This document shows positions 20,901 through 29,822 of a DNA stretch of 64,000 nt, one piece after another. A program made the position numbers and the translations under genes. The first letter of the stretch is position 1. Every line of letters starts with the position of its first letter. The stretch comes from Persicaria tinctoria (taxonomy: Eukaryota; Streptophyta; Magnoliopsida; Caryophyllales; Polygonaceae), in the NCBI GenBank assembly GCA_037127255.1, contig JBANSL010000020.1, forward strand, positions 49,761,098-49,825,097, given 5' to 3'. The notes beneath the pieces were generated by a model. That model was not told the origin of the DNA and did no database searches. It saw only the letters and a list, made by a program, of their open reading frames with translations.

Positions 20901-22250
20901 GTCGTCAACGGTCGATCCCAGCAGGTAGGTATTGATTGTGATGAGACCTTCAGCCCCGTGGTCAAGCCTGCCACTATCCGAGTGGTATTGAGCTTAGCTC
21001 TGTCGCGCAAATGGGCCATTCATCAGCTGGATGTCAAGAACGCTTTTCTGCATGATCACCTGAATGAGACAGTCTACATGTTTCAGCCGCCGGGATTCAC
21101 TGATGCCGATCGTCCAAAGCACGTCTGTCTCCTGAAGCGCTCTCTGTATGGTCTGAAACAGGCTCCGCGAGCTTGGTTCCAGCGCTTTGCTTCTCATCTG
21201 CTCCGCTTGGGTTTCATTGGCAGCCGCTCGGATTCGTCCCTGTTCATCTATCGCAGAGGCTCCGACATGGCATTTCTGTTACTGTATGTTGACGACATCA
21301 TTCTCACCGCCTCTTCTGATGCGCTTCGGACGTCGATTATTTCACAGCTAAGTGCTGAATTCGCTATGTCAGATTTGGGTGAGTTGTCTTACTTCTTGGG
21401 AGTTGCTGTTCAGCGGCATTCGTCTGGCCTATTCCTCTCACAGAGTAAGTATGCTGCTGAAATTGTTGCTCGGGCTAAGATGTGTAACTGCAATCCGGTC
21501 GCCACCCCTGTCGATACATCCAACAAGCTCAGCGCTCACTCTGGTCCTTTGGTTGATGATCCGACTTTGTACCGGAGCCTTGCTGGTGCTCTTCAGTATC
21601 TCACCTTCACCAGACCTGATATCAGTTACGCCGTTCAGCAGATCTGCCTGTTCATGCATGCACCCAGGGAACCCCACTTTCATGCCTTAAAGCGGATCAT
21701 TCGGTACATCAGCGGCACACTCGAGCTCGGCACCACGATCACTCCTTCCTCTAAGCTTGACCTTGTTGCTTACACTGATGCGGATTGGGGTGGTTGTCCT
21801 GACACGCGTCGCTCCACGTCTGGTTACTGTGTCTTCCTCAACGACACCCTTGTGTCGTGGTCGGCCAAGCGTCAGTCTGTCGTGTCTCGCTCCAGCGCTG
21901 AGGCCGAATACAGGGGCGTTGCCAACGTTGTCTCTGAGTGCTCTTGGCTCCGCAATCTCCTGCTTGAGCTCCGTTGCCCTCTTATGAAGGCCACTCTGGT
22001 CTACACTGATAACATCTCTGCAGTCTATCTGGCTAGCAACCCGGTCCAACATCAATGCACGAAGCACATTGAGCTTGATCTCCACTTCGTCAGGGACAAG
22101 GTTGCCATAGGACATGTCCGCGTTCTACATGTCCCGTCCTCATATCAGTACGCTGATATATTCACCAAGGGTTTACCTAGACAGTTGTTCATTGATTTTC
22201 GCTCCAGTCTCACTGTCCGAGCCCCTCCAGTTTCGACTGCGGGGGTTTGA
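17928..22250 (+). CDS. Copia gag-pol polyprotein, intact (1440 aa)
   Basis: Domain order is visible: gag (UBN2 type, residues about 25-210, with Y-T-M-W near 37); a Gly-Arg-rich linker (about 237-270) in place of a zinc knuckle; aspartic protease W-Y-M-D-T-G-A-T-S-H (about 338-347); GAG-pre-integrase with H-x-R-L-G-H and C-x2-C (about 472-520); integrase with D (H-S-D-I-W, about 535), D (C-D-N-G, about 598) and E (K-A-E-R, about 633). Then comes a Pro run and an Ala-Pro minisatellite (about 845-905), reverse transcriptase (about 950-1190) with Y-V-D-D-I near 1120, and RNase H (about 1280-1420) with T-D-A-D-W and S-S-A-E-A-E-Y. There is no stop or frameshift. The ORF runs 3 bp into the 3' LTR. 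The absent CCHC knuckle may be replaced by the RG-rich segment for nucleic acid binding (inference). Confidence 0.97.
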   Translation: MSVETTATKSPFHSALTISNIKNCIPIILDHESSTYTMWSHLFTTHVKAHKVLHHIDSSAKRPESEDDDLFAQLDTIVLQWIFNTFSKDLLTTILDPKDSALNAWKKLQDIFQDNKSTRAVYLEHEFSSCKLSSFPSISAYCQHIKTLADQLDAVDSKPSATRLVLQVLSGLPSEYNAVATHIQQTEPLPTFEKTRSQLILEETRLHRQTTDAAKDKTALVSSSDIIEQLALQPGRSNDQQGPRGGGRSGGRGRPRGGRSNGRPQHYDPRNPSWYPNPGYPPWMPYGYPGASFRGPAPYPNRQQGLLGPAPRPSSDQAYPTDVHNAFSSMQLTPPDGAWYMDTGATSHMTNSSGTLSSLSFKGPAHSIIVGNGGRLATSGIGHTTLPTPTNPLHLNNVLVAPKLVKNLISVCRFTTDNNVSLVFDPFGFSVKDLTTGVTRLRCNSTGELYPVSSPSPSSPSSPVALSASSSSLWHARLGHPSPAVLDLLRSKSLVQCNKELRSSLCSSCQLGKHARLPFQRSLNTTFAPFDIIHSDIWTSPVPSKEGHKYYLLFLDDYTHFLWVFPLHFKSQVFPIFAKFHTYIKTQFHTSVKCFHCDNGREFDNKDFHTFFNTNGISYRLSCPYTSQQNGKAERIIRTITNMMRTLLFHASIPLLYWPYALATTCYLLNILPSTTLNHRSPFQALYYTLPIYDHLRTFGCLCSPNQASTAPHKLHPRSTPCVFLGYPSDHRGYICLDIKTHRIILSRHVTFDESRFPFASPTPPVSSTESESPFPHFILPQSSPGATASPPPPPPPPPSTNRPHTRSVSGVFRPRQIISMTTDHHPAIHLPSPRQSPTPHLHAAAAASNAAPAATPFAAPAATNSSLAAPAAALAAPAAAPFAAPASSNTSLAAPAASAPAASSSLHLAPLAPVLPDSQTSLSPIPTSHKTALLDPNWQAAMLDEYRALTKNGTWVLVPRPPAANVVRCMWLFRHKFRSDGTLERYKARLVVNGRSQQVGIDCDETFSPVVKPATIRVVLSLALSRKWAIHQLDVKNAFLHDHLNETVYMFQPPGFTDADRPKHVCLLKRSLYGLKQAPRAWFQRFASHLLRLGFIGSRSDSSLFIYRRGSDMAFLLLYVDDIILTASSDALRTSIISQLSAEFAMSDLGELSYFLGVAVQRHSSGLFLSQSKYAAEIVARAKMCNCNPVATPVDTSNKLSAHSGPLVDDPTLYRSLAGALQYLTFTRPDISYAVQQICLFMHAPREPHFHALKRIIRYISGTLELGTTITPSSKLDLVAYTDADWGGCPDTRRSTSGYCVFLNDTLVSWSAKRQSVVSRSSAEAEYRGVANVVSECSWLRNLLLELRCPLMKATLVYTDNISAVYLASNPVQHQCTKHIELDLHFVRDKVAIGHVRVLHVPSSYQYADIFTKGLPRQLFIDFRSSLTVRAPPVSTAGV
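20455..20640 (+). repeat. GCGCCCGCCGCA minisatellite inside the copia ORF
   Basis: In-frame repeats of GCGCCCGCCGCA-type units encode Ala-Ala-Pro runs between integrase and reverse transcriptase. The unit is a multiple of three, so length changes keep the frame. Confidence 0.85.
22238..22247 (+). other. Polypurine tract
   Basis: TGCGGGGGTT directly before the 3' LTR; primes plus-strand DNA synthesis. Confidence 0.8.
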
Positions 22251-22386
22251 TAGATTACATAGGTCTTATTATTGTATAGTGGGCCAAAAGCCCATTAAGG
22301 CCTAATACCTTTGTAACCTATATATATGTTATATCAATGAATGGAAACCCTAAGGAGGACATTACAATCAATCTCATGATCTTACA
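22248..22386 (+). repeat. 3' LTR
   Basis: 139 bp, identical to 17556-17694 except one C/T difference near 22301. Confidence 0.95.
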
Positions 22387-22391
22387 GTTCT
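22387..22391 (+). repeat. 5-bp target site duplication GTTCT, right
   Basis: Matches 17551-17555. Confidence 0.95.
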
Positions 22392-22613
22392 CTTTGCCTA
22401 CACTTGTTCCTTTGGGTGTTTATCAACATGTCCATTGGCTGGTCTAGGAAGTTGGCTTGTCTTCAGATGTTATGTGAAGAGCAAGGTTTCTTTTTGGAGA
22501 TCGCTGATATGATCAGAGGAATGAGTCTAACTATCATAAAGGGAGTGATTGACAAAAGAAATGACAAGATCTGGGCACACTTTGCAGTTGAGACGTCACC
22601 GAAGCTATTGTAG

Positions 22614-22921
22614 AGGGGTTGAAATTAAGTAGTTGAACAACGAGACTAGGGTTAGTGCACGAGCTACTTTGAGGGAATGGACTACTCTACCCGGATCATC
22701 ATTTGAGAGCTTCGTTATGAATGCATGCTCTAAAGCTCTTGAGAACCGTCTTTATGGTGTGCAACGAACGAGCTACAATACTCGACTTCTTATGGTCATC
22801 AGAGGCAGACCAGTGAGACCACATTGTCATGATCAGTGGTATCAAGGAAGCCAAATGGGCGTGTTTGTACACAAATTAGTACAATTAAGAGAGGTGAAGC
22901 GAAACATGGAGACACGGATGA
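22614..22921 (+). other. Open frame of unknown nature after the LHW scrap
   Basis: A 99-codon plus-strand frame (22633-22932) runs into the next hAT element, which supplies its end. It has no recognised domain. It might be another captured exon scrap, but I have no support for a protein. Confidence 0.25.
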
Positions 22922-22929
22922 GTAGTAAG

Positions 22930-23864
22930 TAGACCTGTCAAAACATAACCCGACTTAAAAATCCGACCCGAACGGTCGGAATTTTTTTGGTCAAGACCCG
23001 AAAATTTTGTCTCGAAATTTTTTTTGGACCCGAACCTGAAAATCCGATATTTTTCTGGGTCAAATGGGTTTCGACCCGGTGACCCGACTGACCCGTTCGA
23101 TTTGTTAAACAATACTTTCACTAATTAATAAAAAGGCAAGAAAATCTCAAATTCATATTATGGTAAGTTTAGTAATTAATATATTAATTAAATTATAATT
23201 ATATATTATTAAATTTAATTGATTTATAATTATATATTATTAAAATTAATTAAGTTAATTATAATTATATATTATTAAAATTATTTAATTTACAATTATA
23301 TATTATTAAAGTTATTCATGGAGATTCCAATTTATTACATTATATAATTACAAACACTCGATTATTTTTCAAATTTACTTTTATATTTATTTGTATTGTA
23401 TACATTATTCCGTCTGATCGGTAATATTTAATTTTTAATTTTTCAACACGTTTTTGAAAAGCTAAAATATTTATTCAAAATTTTAATCAATACTTTGATA
23501 TTTTATAGAGTTTTAAATTTTATTACAAATAATGATTAATAGTAAAAATCAAATATTTTAGATCGGAGGTATTATATAATTAAAAGCGCTCGAGCTTTAG
23601 ATGACATTTTCTAATAAGTATAGAGCCCAAAAAGAACAACTTATCAATCACATGTTTGAATTTATATTTTGAAGTTATCATAAAGTCATCAAAATAAGAA
23701 TTTTTATTAAAAATTAAAAAACTTGACAAACCTGAAATTGACTCGAAACCCGGTCAAACCAGATGTTGAGTTAACCCGGATCTATCCTCCCGTTTACCCG
23801 AAACCCGTTTTACCCGAAATGACTCGACCCGAACCCGACCCAAATGATCCGATTGACGGATCTA
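22930..23864. mobile_element. hAT-type element, CGGGTC-rich ends
   Basis: Ends TAGACCTGTCAAAAC and (inverted) TAGATCCGTCAATCG. The 8-bp target duplications are GTAGTAAG (22922-22929) and GTAATAAG (23865-23872), with one mismatch. Arms are rich in GACCCG; the centre is AT-rich with repeated TTATAATTATATATTATTAA units (23190-23310) and an apparent Stowaway-like MITE at about 23408-23575. It has no transposase. Confidence 0.85.
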
Positions 23865-23872
23865 GTAATAAG

Positions 23873-24793
23873 AGTATGTTATGTGGCTTATGACTCGTGA
23901 GAAGGTTTTAATTATATGATTTTGCATCATAGTAGTATAATGTTGAATAAAACCATGACAAATATTGATCGTTGGTGCGAATATTATTGATGAATGTAAA
24001 TTAAATACTCTATTCGTCTTTAAAATATAGGTCGTTTGACTTTTTAACACGTTTTTAATTAGCTAAAAATTTTATAAAATATTAATTTTTAAATAATTTT
24101 TTATAAATATATTCATACTTATTAGTAACTAGTGCGCACGACGCATGAAATTTATAAACTATTATATTACTTTAGTGTATATAATTATCGATTTCTGCTC
24201 GAACGAATCTTATCATTTGAACCATCCAAGTTAGTGATGATATCAACCGGAGAATCCATTTCAAATCTATAAATTATAAAGGACATGTAAGGAGAATAAA
24301 TGAGTTTATTGAACATAAGACAACTGTAGACAAATTAGGAATAATTGATGGAAGAAATCTAACTTGTGCAGTTCGTGATGGATATGAGGAAAAGTCTTGT
24401 GCAATACGTGATGGATATGAGGAAAAGTAGCTAGCATGAGCTGTGTAACGGCCCACAATTATGATTTCCGAATTACGTTTCAATGGATGAAACTTCTTGT
24501 TCGGATCTTGCAATCCAGATATGGGTCGAGGTTTCAAATTCAATTTCAAGGTCAGTGGAAAGAGGGATTTCAAACCCTAAAAACCTCAAAGGGTCGTTGG
24601 GTATCCTTAACCTGTCCTAAGACTATGTCACGAAATTCAATTCGAATGAAAGTAAAGCGGAGGCAAGTTAAGATATAAAGCGTCATGGCAGATCCAGGTC
24701 AAAACCAAAACATAAGCGAATGATTACCATTTATACCAAGTTAGAGGATTAGCAGGTTCTTCGATTCGCCAAAGGGTTTCCCGTCACAGAAGC
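23873..24793. other. Spacer with partial MITE and tandem repeat
   Basis: A Stowaway-like end (CTCTATTCGTCTTTAAAATATAGG) lies at about 24009 without a clear partner. Two tandem about 33-bp units with CGTGATGGATATGAGGAAAAGT lie at about 24363-24429. No gene recognised. Confidence 0.5.
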
Positions 24794-25099
24794 ATGGAGC
24801 AAACAAGAGCGGTACCTAACACTATCCACGAAGTCAGTCCCGGTAATCGCCTGCGGGTCCAAGAGTTGGCCTCTCTGCCTAGCGTGTGGCACCTGTTCGA
24901 CGGAAGGATGTTCATATATCAGGTTCCGATGAAACCGAAAGAACGTTTCCCGTACATTCTACACTGCATTATTCAGTCACTACGTCTTTTCAACGTGTTA
25001 TTGGATCATCCCAGTTACACCTCAAGGGAATTGGAAGTTGTGAACTCAGGGATGGTTCGTAAGTACGTGGACGAAGTGTTTGAGTTCGATGGTGTGTAA
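24794..25099 (+). pseudogene. Truncated Dabb (stress-responsive A/B barrel) paralogue
   Basis: From about residue 20 this frame closely follows the ORF at 26160-26522 (R-V-Q-E-L-A-S-L, K-P-K-E-R-F, L-D-H-P-S-Y-T-S-R, R-K-Y, V-F-E-F-D), but the N-terminal strand with the H-x-V-L-F-x-F motif is missing and replaced by unrelated sequence. Dabb domains form dimeric alpha/beta barrels in small stress-linked plant proteins. Without its first strand this copy is probably not functional. It sits in the left half of a local duplication (24790-25650 against 26180-26860), and its 3' end is repeated downstream. Confidence 0.6.
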
Positions 25100-25390
25100 G
25101 ACCCGGGGTCTTAAGAGGGTATTGACGTTGTGAACTCAGGGATGGTTTGTAAGTACGTGCTCTCGATGTTTAGGTTCGATGGTGTGTAAGACCCGGGGTC
25201 TTAAGAGGGTAATGGATGTTGTGAACTCGATGATGGTTCGTAAGTACGTAGTCGCGGTGTTTGAGTTCGATCGTGTGTAAGACCCGGGGTCTTAAGAGGC
25301 TCATGGACGTTGTGAACTCGATGATGGTTCCTAAGCACGTGGTCGTGGTGTTTGATTTCGATGGTGTGTAAGACTCGGGGTCTTAAGAGG
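25010..25390 (+). repeat. 91-bp tandem repeats of the Dabb 3' coding end, four units
   Basis: GTAAGACCCGGGGTCTTAAG (stop codon plus following bases) recurs at 25096, 25186, 25277 and, with one change, 25368, a period of 90-91 bp. Each unit contains the last about 25 codons (G-M-V-R-K-Y ... V-F-E-F-D) and the stop. Confidence 0.92.
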
Positions 25391-25655
25391 CGCCAACCTA
25401 TGTCACCTAGCCCTCTTATGTCCGTTGTTCTCACTTGGAGTCTGAAAATGAAGAGCTCTTGTGACAAGGGTAGGAGTTGAATCACTTATAAATCACTCCA
25501 TACATCCTTATTATATCCGATGTGGGGCGAGCGAGTTACATGGTGTTCAAACCCCTCGCCCTAGACAATTGGTCACTCTAACATTTCGCGACGCCAAGAG
25601 CGTCTTTTGAATTTTCGAGAGGCGGAAGAATAGGGTTTACTGATCGAAAAGGTAT

Positions 25656-25840
25656 GGTGTGGGTCTGATTGCGCGAGATGCTATTGGTGCTTTATGATGG
25701 GCTGCTGCAAAGACAATTCAATAGGGATCAACGCCACAAACTGCGGAGTGTGAGGTTATGGTCCGAGCACTTTCATTTGATTCAGCAACTCAAAGGTTCG
25801 ATGTTGATGAAAGGAGCGAAAGGTGTGCTCTTGTGTAAGG
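25656..25840 (+). pseudogene. RNase H-like (RVT_3) fragment with stops
   Basis: One frame reads G-V-G-L-I-A-R-D-A-I-G-A-L, then TGA, W-A-A-A-K, then TAG, then T-A-E-C-E-V-M-V-R-A-L. This is the start and middle of an RVT_3 RNase H domain (G-x-G-x-x-x-R-D; A-E-x-x-A-L). At least two in-frame stops make it inactive. The right-hand duplicate at 26850 keeps only its beginning. Confidence 0.65.
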
Positions 25841-26204
25841 CCAAGGCTTTGGCTGAGGAGTTTAAGGCATATCTATGGAATGCAATTTGCTGAACGGTAA
25901 ATCAAGCGGCACCTTTTTTAGCCCAGCTTCGACCTCATTGTCCATATTTCATTTTTTTAGAATTGGATCTTCCCGAATCCTTATTTAACATTGTTTTTTA
26001 AGACCTAATGAATTCGTAATAAGATTGGATTGTTTTCATAAAAAATAGGAGTTATTGGAAGATAATTAACGCATATTTCATTATCTTTAACCGAAATCCA
26101 AACCTCTCTAGCGAAACACTCTTCCTCCCAAATCACTTCTACTCGATCCCTCCGGCGAAATGCTCTTCCTTCCAAAATCTCTCCATCTTTACCAAGAATC
26201 CAAG

Positions 26205-26522
26205 ATGGTGGCGCATTTTGTGCTTTTTGAATTCATGAACGAGGTCGAACAAGAAACCCTTGATGCGACGATCGCATCACTCCAAGAGTTGGCCTCTCTG
26301 TCTAGCGTGCGGTACCCGTTTGTTGGAAGGGTGTTCATATATCAAGTTTCGATGAAACCGAAAGAACGTTTCACGTACATTCTACACTACACTATTCAGC
26401 CAATGCGTCTTTTCAACGCATTTTTGGATCATCCTAGTTACACCTCAAGGGTAATGGACATTGTAAACTCGATGATGGTTCGTAAGTACATGGTCGCGGT
26501 GTTTGAGTTCGATGATGTGTAA
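26205..26522 (+). CDS. Dabb / stress-responsive A/B barrel protein, single exon
   Basis: 105 codons from ATG 26205. An upstream in-frame ATG at 26160 would add 15 residues, but 26205 fits the family start, just before H-F-V-L-F-E-F. Features are the first beta strand with His (residue about 4), a helix E-T-L-D-A-T-I-A-S-L, a central strand, F-T-Y-I-L-H, the helix L-F-N-A-F-L-D-H-P-S-Y and a final strand V-A-V-F-E-F-D. Length and pattern match single-domain plant Dabb proteins of about 105-110 aa, which are small dimers linked to stress or defence, some peroxisomal. It is open with no lesion, but its neighbours are broken paralogue pieces and a 91-bp repeat of its own end, so it may be a decaying duplicate. 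Confidence 0.5.
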   Translation: MVAHFVLFEFMNEVEQETLDATIASLQELASLSSVRYPFVGRVFIYQVSMKPKERFTYILHYTIQPMRLFNAFLDHPSYTSRVMDIVNSMMVRKYMVAVFEFDDV

Positions 26523-26630
26523 GACTCGGGGTATTAAGAGGGTAATGGACGGTGTGAACTCAATGATGGTTCATAAATCCGTTGTCGTGGTGTTTGAGTT
26601 CGATGGTGTGTAAGATTCGGGGTCTTAAGA
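26440..26630 (+). repeat. 91-bp repeat of the Dabb 3' end, two units
   Basis: GTAAGACTCGGGGT at 26519 and GTAAGATTCGGGGT at 26610, same unit as at 25010-25390. Confidence 0.85.
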
Positions 26631-27261
26631 GGCACCAACCTATGCCACCTTGCCCTCTCATGTCCATTGTTCTCACTTGGAGCCTGAAAATAAAGAGCTC
26701 TTGTGACATGGGTAGGAGTAGAATCACTTATAAATCACTCTGTACATCCTTATTACATGGTATCCAAACCCCTCTCCTTGGAGAATTGGTGACTCTGGCC
26801 TTGTGCGACGCCAAGAGCGTTTTTGAATTTCCAAGAGGCGGAAGAATAGGGTTTATTGACAAGAGTGAGGAGCATGTCTTGCGACTCCTGCAGTGCTTTT
26901 GGGCATTACCAGGGTTGTGTTGTGGATTACATATGTAGAGCAGAACGGTGATGGATTCCTACAACGGTTACCAAGTCGGAAATGTGACTTGCGCAACGGA
27001 TTGCTTTGCATATGATCAATCAGGCTTTCCAGATTACGTTGAATTGTTGAGGTCTTACGATTATAATGAGATTGTGAGCACATTTGGATTGCGCATGAGA
27101 ATTTGGAGGCTTATATGTTAGGACTACGAGGTCCCATTGCCACCGCCACCACCTTGCAAGCACTCTGGATTCTCGGAATTCATCTTGATTGCGAGCATTC
27201 TGTCCGTGGTTGCTGCAACCTTTTTTTCCCGTCATCATCATTGAGGCAAGTGATCTTCGAC
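26631..27261. other. Downstream half of the local duplication, then unassigned DNA
   Basis: 26631-26860 repeats 25390-25650 (CACCAACCTATG, GTTCTCACTTGGAG, TCACTTATAAATCACTC, ACGCCAAGAGCG, GGAAGAATAGGGTTTA). From 26870 to 27261 no gene is recognised. Confidence 0.6.
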
Positions 27262-28387
27262 TCTTTCTCATGTCTTATGTTATCTTAATTTTACTATTTT
27301 TCTGAAGCTCATTATTATTATTGGATTTTTCATCCTTTTCAGTATAACATAGATGCACTCTTGTGCTACTCTATTAACCCTCTTCATTGCATCAGTGATT
27401 CTGTGTATTTTCATTGAACAACTCCTTGAGTCCAGGATTAGTGCCGCTCGGGACCACACCAAGACTCCGACACCGACAATTATGGACAATTATAGCACAT
27501 AAGCAAATGAGGTTCCAACCCAAAACCAATTGGCGTTGAGTGGAGTAGCCCACCTGCTTATATGCTAGCTTGGAACCCTCCCAACTTCCGATGTGGGATT
27601 GCTTCACATGTGCACACACCCAACAATCTCCCCCTCACATGTGAATCGTTTCCCCTTTCGTCGAAATCCCATGGCCAAACCACACACCGAAACCACCAAG
27701 AAACACCTTTGACTTGCACGCTTCTGCTCGTGCTCATTCTTGGAACCATAACCTCCTCACAGCGGGTCAATGGCAAGCTCGTAGGGGGTGACTCATGAAG
27801 TTTGTCCCGATATGGTGCTCATGGTCCTCCTAGAACCACCGGCTCTGATACCACTTGTTGGGGATCAACAAGATCCAAATGCGGAGATAAATCGGAACCT
27901 GCAAGCAACTCAAGGTACAATCCTGTGAAATCAAGAGGTGAAATAGCTCGAGTGAGACAAGGAAGATCCACTCACTTTTTCACAACTTTTCTCCCTCTTT
28001 CTTTTTTCTCCCTCCTTACTTTTGTGCTCCTGGATTTTGAGATTTCTTAGTTGTAAGGGTTGTTGCTTGTTTCTCATGGATTTTGGGATTTCTCATATGA
28101 GATCCTGCTTCTAGATTTCCTGATGCTCTAGTTCATACTGTCGATTTACAAGTATTTGAAAGATCATTTTTCCCATTGGGTTGGGAAATAACATTTTCCC
28201 CACTTAATGCATCAGGAGTCACTTACCCCACACACCGATGACAGATGTATCCCTCATGTTATGCCATTTTAGCAATATACTAGAGTCCATCACCATTTTG
28301 ATGTGTTTTTAACTTTTCGAGATGCTCTTTTCTTTCACATTAAAAGATGTAATGCACAAGATTGTGCAAGGAGAAGCAATTTAAATA
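27262..28387 (+). repeat. Segmental duplicate, copy B (partner 16857-17480), interrupted
   Basis: Matches copy A in the blocks given there; interrupted between about 27447 and 28090 by LTR-element-derived sequence. The order of blocks is kept on both sides of the interruption. Confidence 0.85.
27447..28090 (-). mobile_element. LTR-element remnant with PPT- and PBS-like motifs
   Basis: On the minus strand GTGAGGGGGAGAT (27626-27638) is directly followed by TGTTGGGTGTG (LTR start ending at 27625), a PPT/LTR junction. TGGTATCAGAGC at 27842-27853 is a PBS beside CCCCAACA at about 27856-27863. The interval between them is only about 200 bp and has no coding potential. The two presumed LTR parts do not match each other, so this may be a rearranged non-autonomous element. 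Confidence 0.55.
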
Positions 28388-29822
28388 GAGATCTTAATCA
28401 TTCATTCTTATATAGTTATATCATTTTTTTTCTTTTCTCTAAGGATGAATATATGCAACTAGCGGCTCCCTCATCTGGCTACTTGATTTTGAAAACCCGT
28501 TATCCCAAACTCTTCACACATTTTGATTATAGTACGTACTCTCAATTTCCATTTGGAGGTTACATCAATTCTCCCTTTGAAATTACATTGCGCCCATCCA
28601 CCCTTTTTCTTGTTTCCGTTTGAAATTACATTTGTGTATGAAGAAAGAAGGGGGTAAATATATATCTCTGCTTTCTTTTTGTTGTTTTGTTTTGTATTTA
28701 ATTGAATTCATTGACATTAAAGTGCATTAAAAAAACAAGGGGCAAATTCGAAATTTTGCATATTTAACCGCGTCATCGATGGAAACCTGAAAAGGGTGGT
28801 TGATTGATAAATGAAGGCTTTTAAAGGATGATTTCCGATAATTAAGCATATAAGAGGTGGTTATATGGTCAGGAATTTTAAAAGTTGTTTTAAAAGCAAA
28901 TTAGCCTCAATTTATTTATTCGTGGGTATCTTCGAACGTGTTAGGCACAATATTAACCTCGAAAGTTTTCATAACTAATTCTCCGTGGCTATGAAAGCGT
29001 TTTCTAGCCGTGAAAGTGCTCAGACCAATAGACCATGAAAATGGAAAATAAACTGTTTGCCCTCTTTCAACCAATCTGTTTTCCTTATAAATTTCAAAAC
29101 TTCAATGTCATGGTCATGAATGAGTGTGTTTAAAATAGAGCGCGGGTTTCTTGACGAAGACAAAGAAGAAGAAGAATCAGATTGTCGTAAGTGTGCAAGA
29201 CATTTTGACTACAATTCAGAATATGTTTATGAAATACAACCAATCAAGTTAAACGTTACACCATAAGGAAATCACTTCAAACCTCCATTAAGTAGGTGGC
29301 CCATTAAACTATACTGTATATGAAAGTAAACCTTAGAAATGGGATAAGAGATCACAACAATGTGCAAGGTTTTGACCCAGCACTACACACTCTCCCCTTG
29401 TGGTTACCAATCTGCTCTTGTCTTCCATTGTCCTCATTGATATACTGGTGTAAAGCACTGCGCTCAAGGCAAAAACAGTTGGAAGCATGTAAGCATCTCA
29501 GTTTGTGTTTACAGATCTAAATTTACTTGCCTAGTAATTAGTTGCCCATTGACATACTCTTCTGTTTGCTCCATAGCTATATTCATGTAATGTAACCATC
29601 AAGGCAAGCTAAGATACCAATCCAACACAAGGTAACCAAATGAGCATAAATTTTTGCACTAGGTTAAAAATAGATTTAATAACCTTATTGCCATTGAAGT
29701 AAGAATCTATCCATAAGTAAAAATTCAAGTAGGTACTGATTAAATGATGAAAGGCTTATTACTAAAACAACTATGATGGTCATTTTCTATGCCCAAAGTC
29801 CATTATCTTATCTATGACAACA
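28388..29822. other. Spacer, nothing recognised
   Basis: Mixed AT-rich DNA. Open frames at 28303-28623 and 29320-29520 show no domain and no supporting signals. Confidence 0.4.

Larger units (their letters stand above)
17556..22386 (+). mobile_element. Complete, very young Ty1-copia retrotransposon with 139-bp LTRs
   Basis: 4831 bp with two 139-bp LTRs, a 5-bp target duplication (GTTCT), a PBS, a polypurine tract and one unbroken 1440-codon gag-pol ORF. The two LTRs differ at a single site (C at about 17609, T at about 22301), so the insertion is recent on an evolutionary scale. All catalytic motifs are present, so it may be able to move. LTRs this short are unusual for an autonomous element. 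Confidence 0.97.
17471..22613 (+). pseudogene. LHW-like bHLH transcription factor fragment, split by a copia element
   Basis: Two exon scraps match the conserved C-terminal region of LONESOME HIGHWAY-type bHLH proteins, which act with TMO5 in vascular development. The left scrap (17471-17515) reads I-I-V-E-D-L-H-P-P-S-Q, and the right scrap (22467-22613) reads M-L-C-E-E-Q-G-F-F-L-E-I-A-D-M-I-R-G through N-D-K-I-W-A-H-F-A-V-E, then stops. A splice acceptor-like CTTGTCTTCAG precedes the right scrap, so the copia element went into the intron between them. No bHLH domain or upstream exons are seen, and the frame ends early. This is a fragment that probably arrived by duplication, not the functional gene. 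Confidence 0.75.

Noticed and set aside
20410..20928. Several overlapping Arg/Gly- and Pro-rich frames
   Set aside because: Other-frame shadows of the Ala-Pro minisatellite in the copia ORF.
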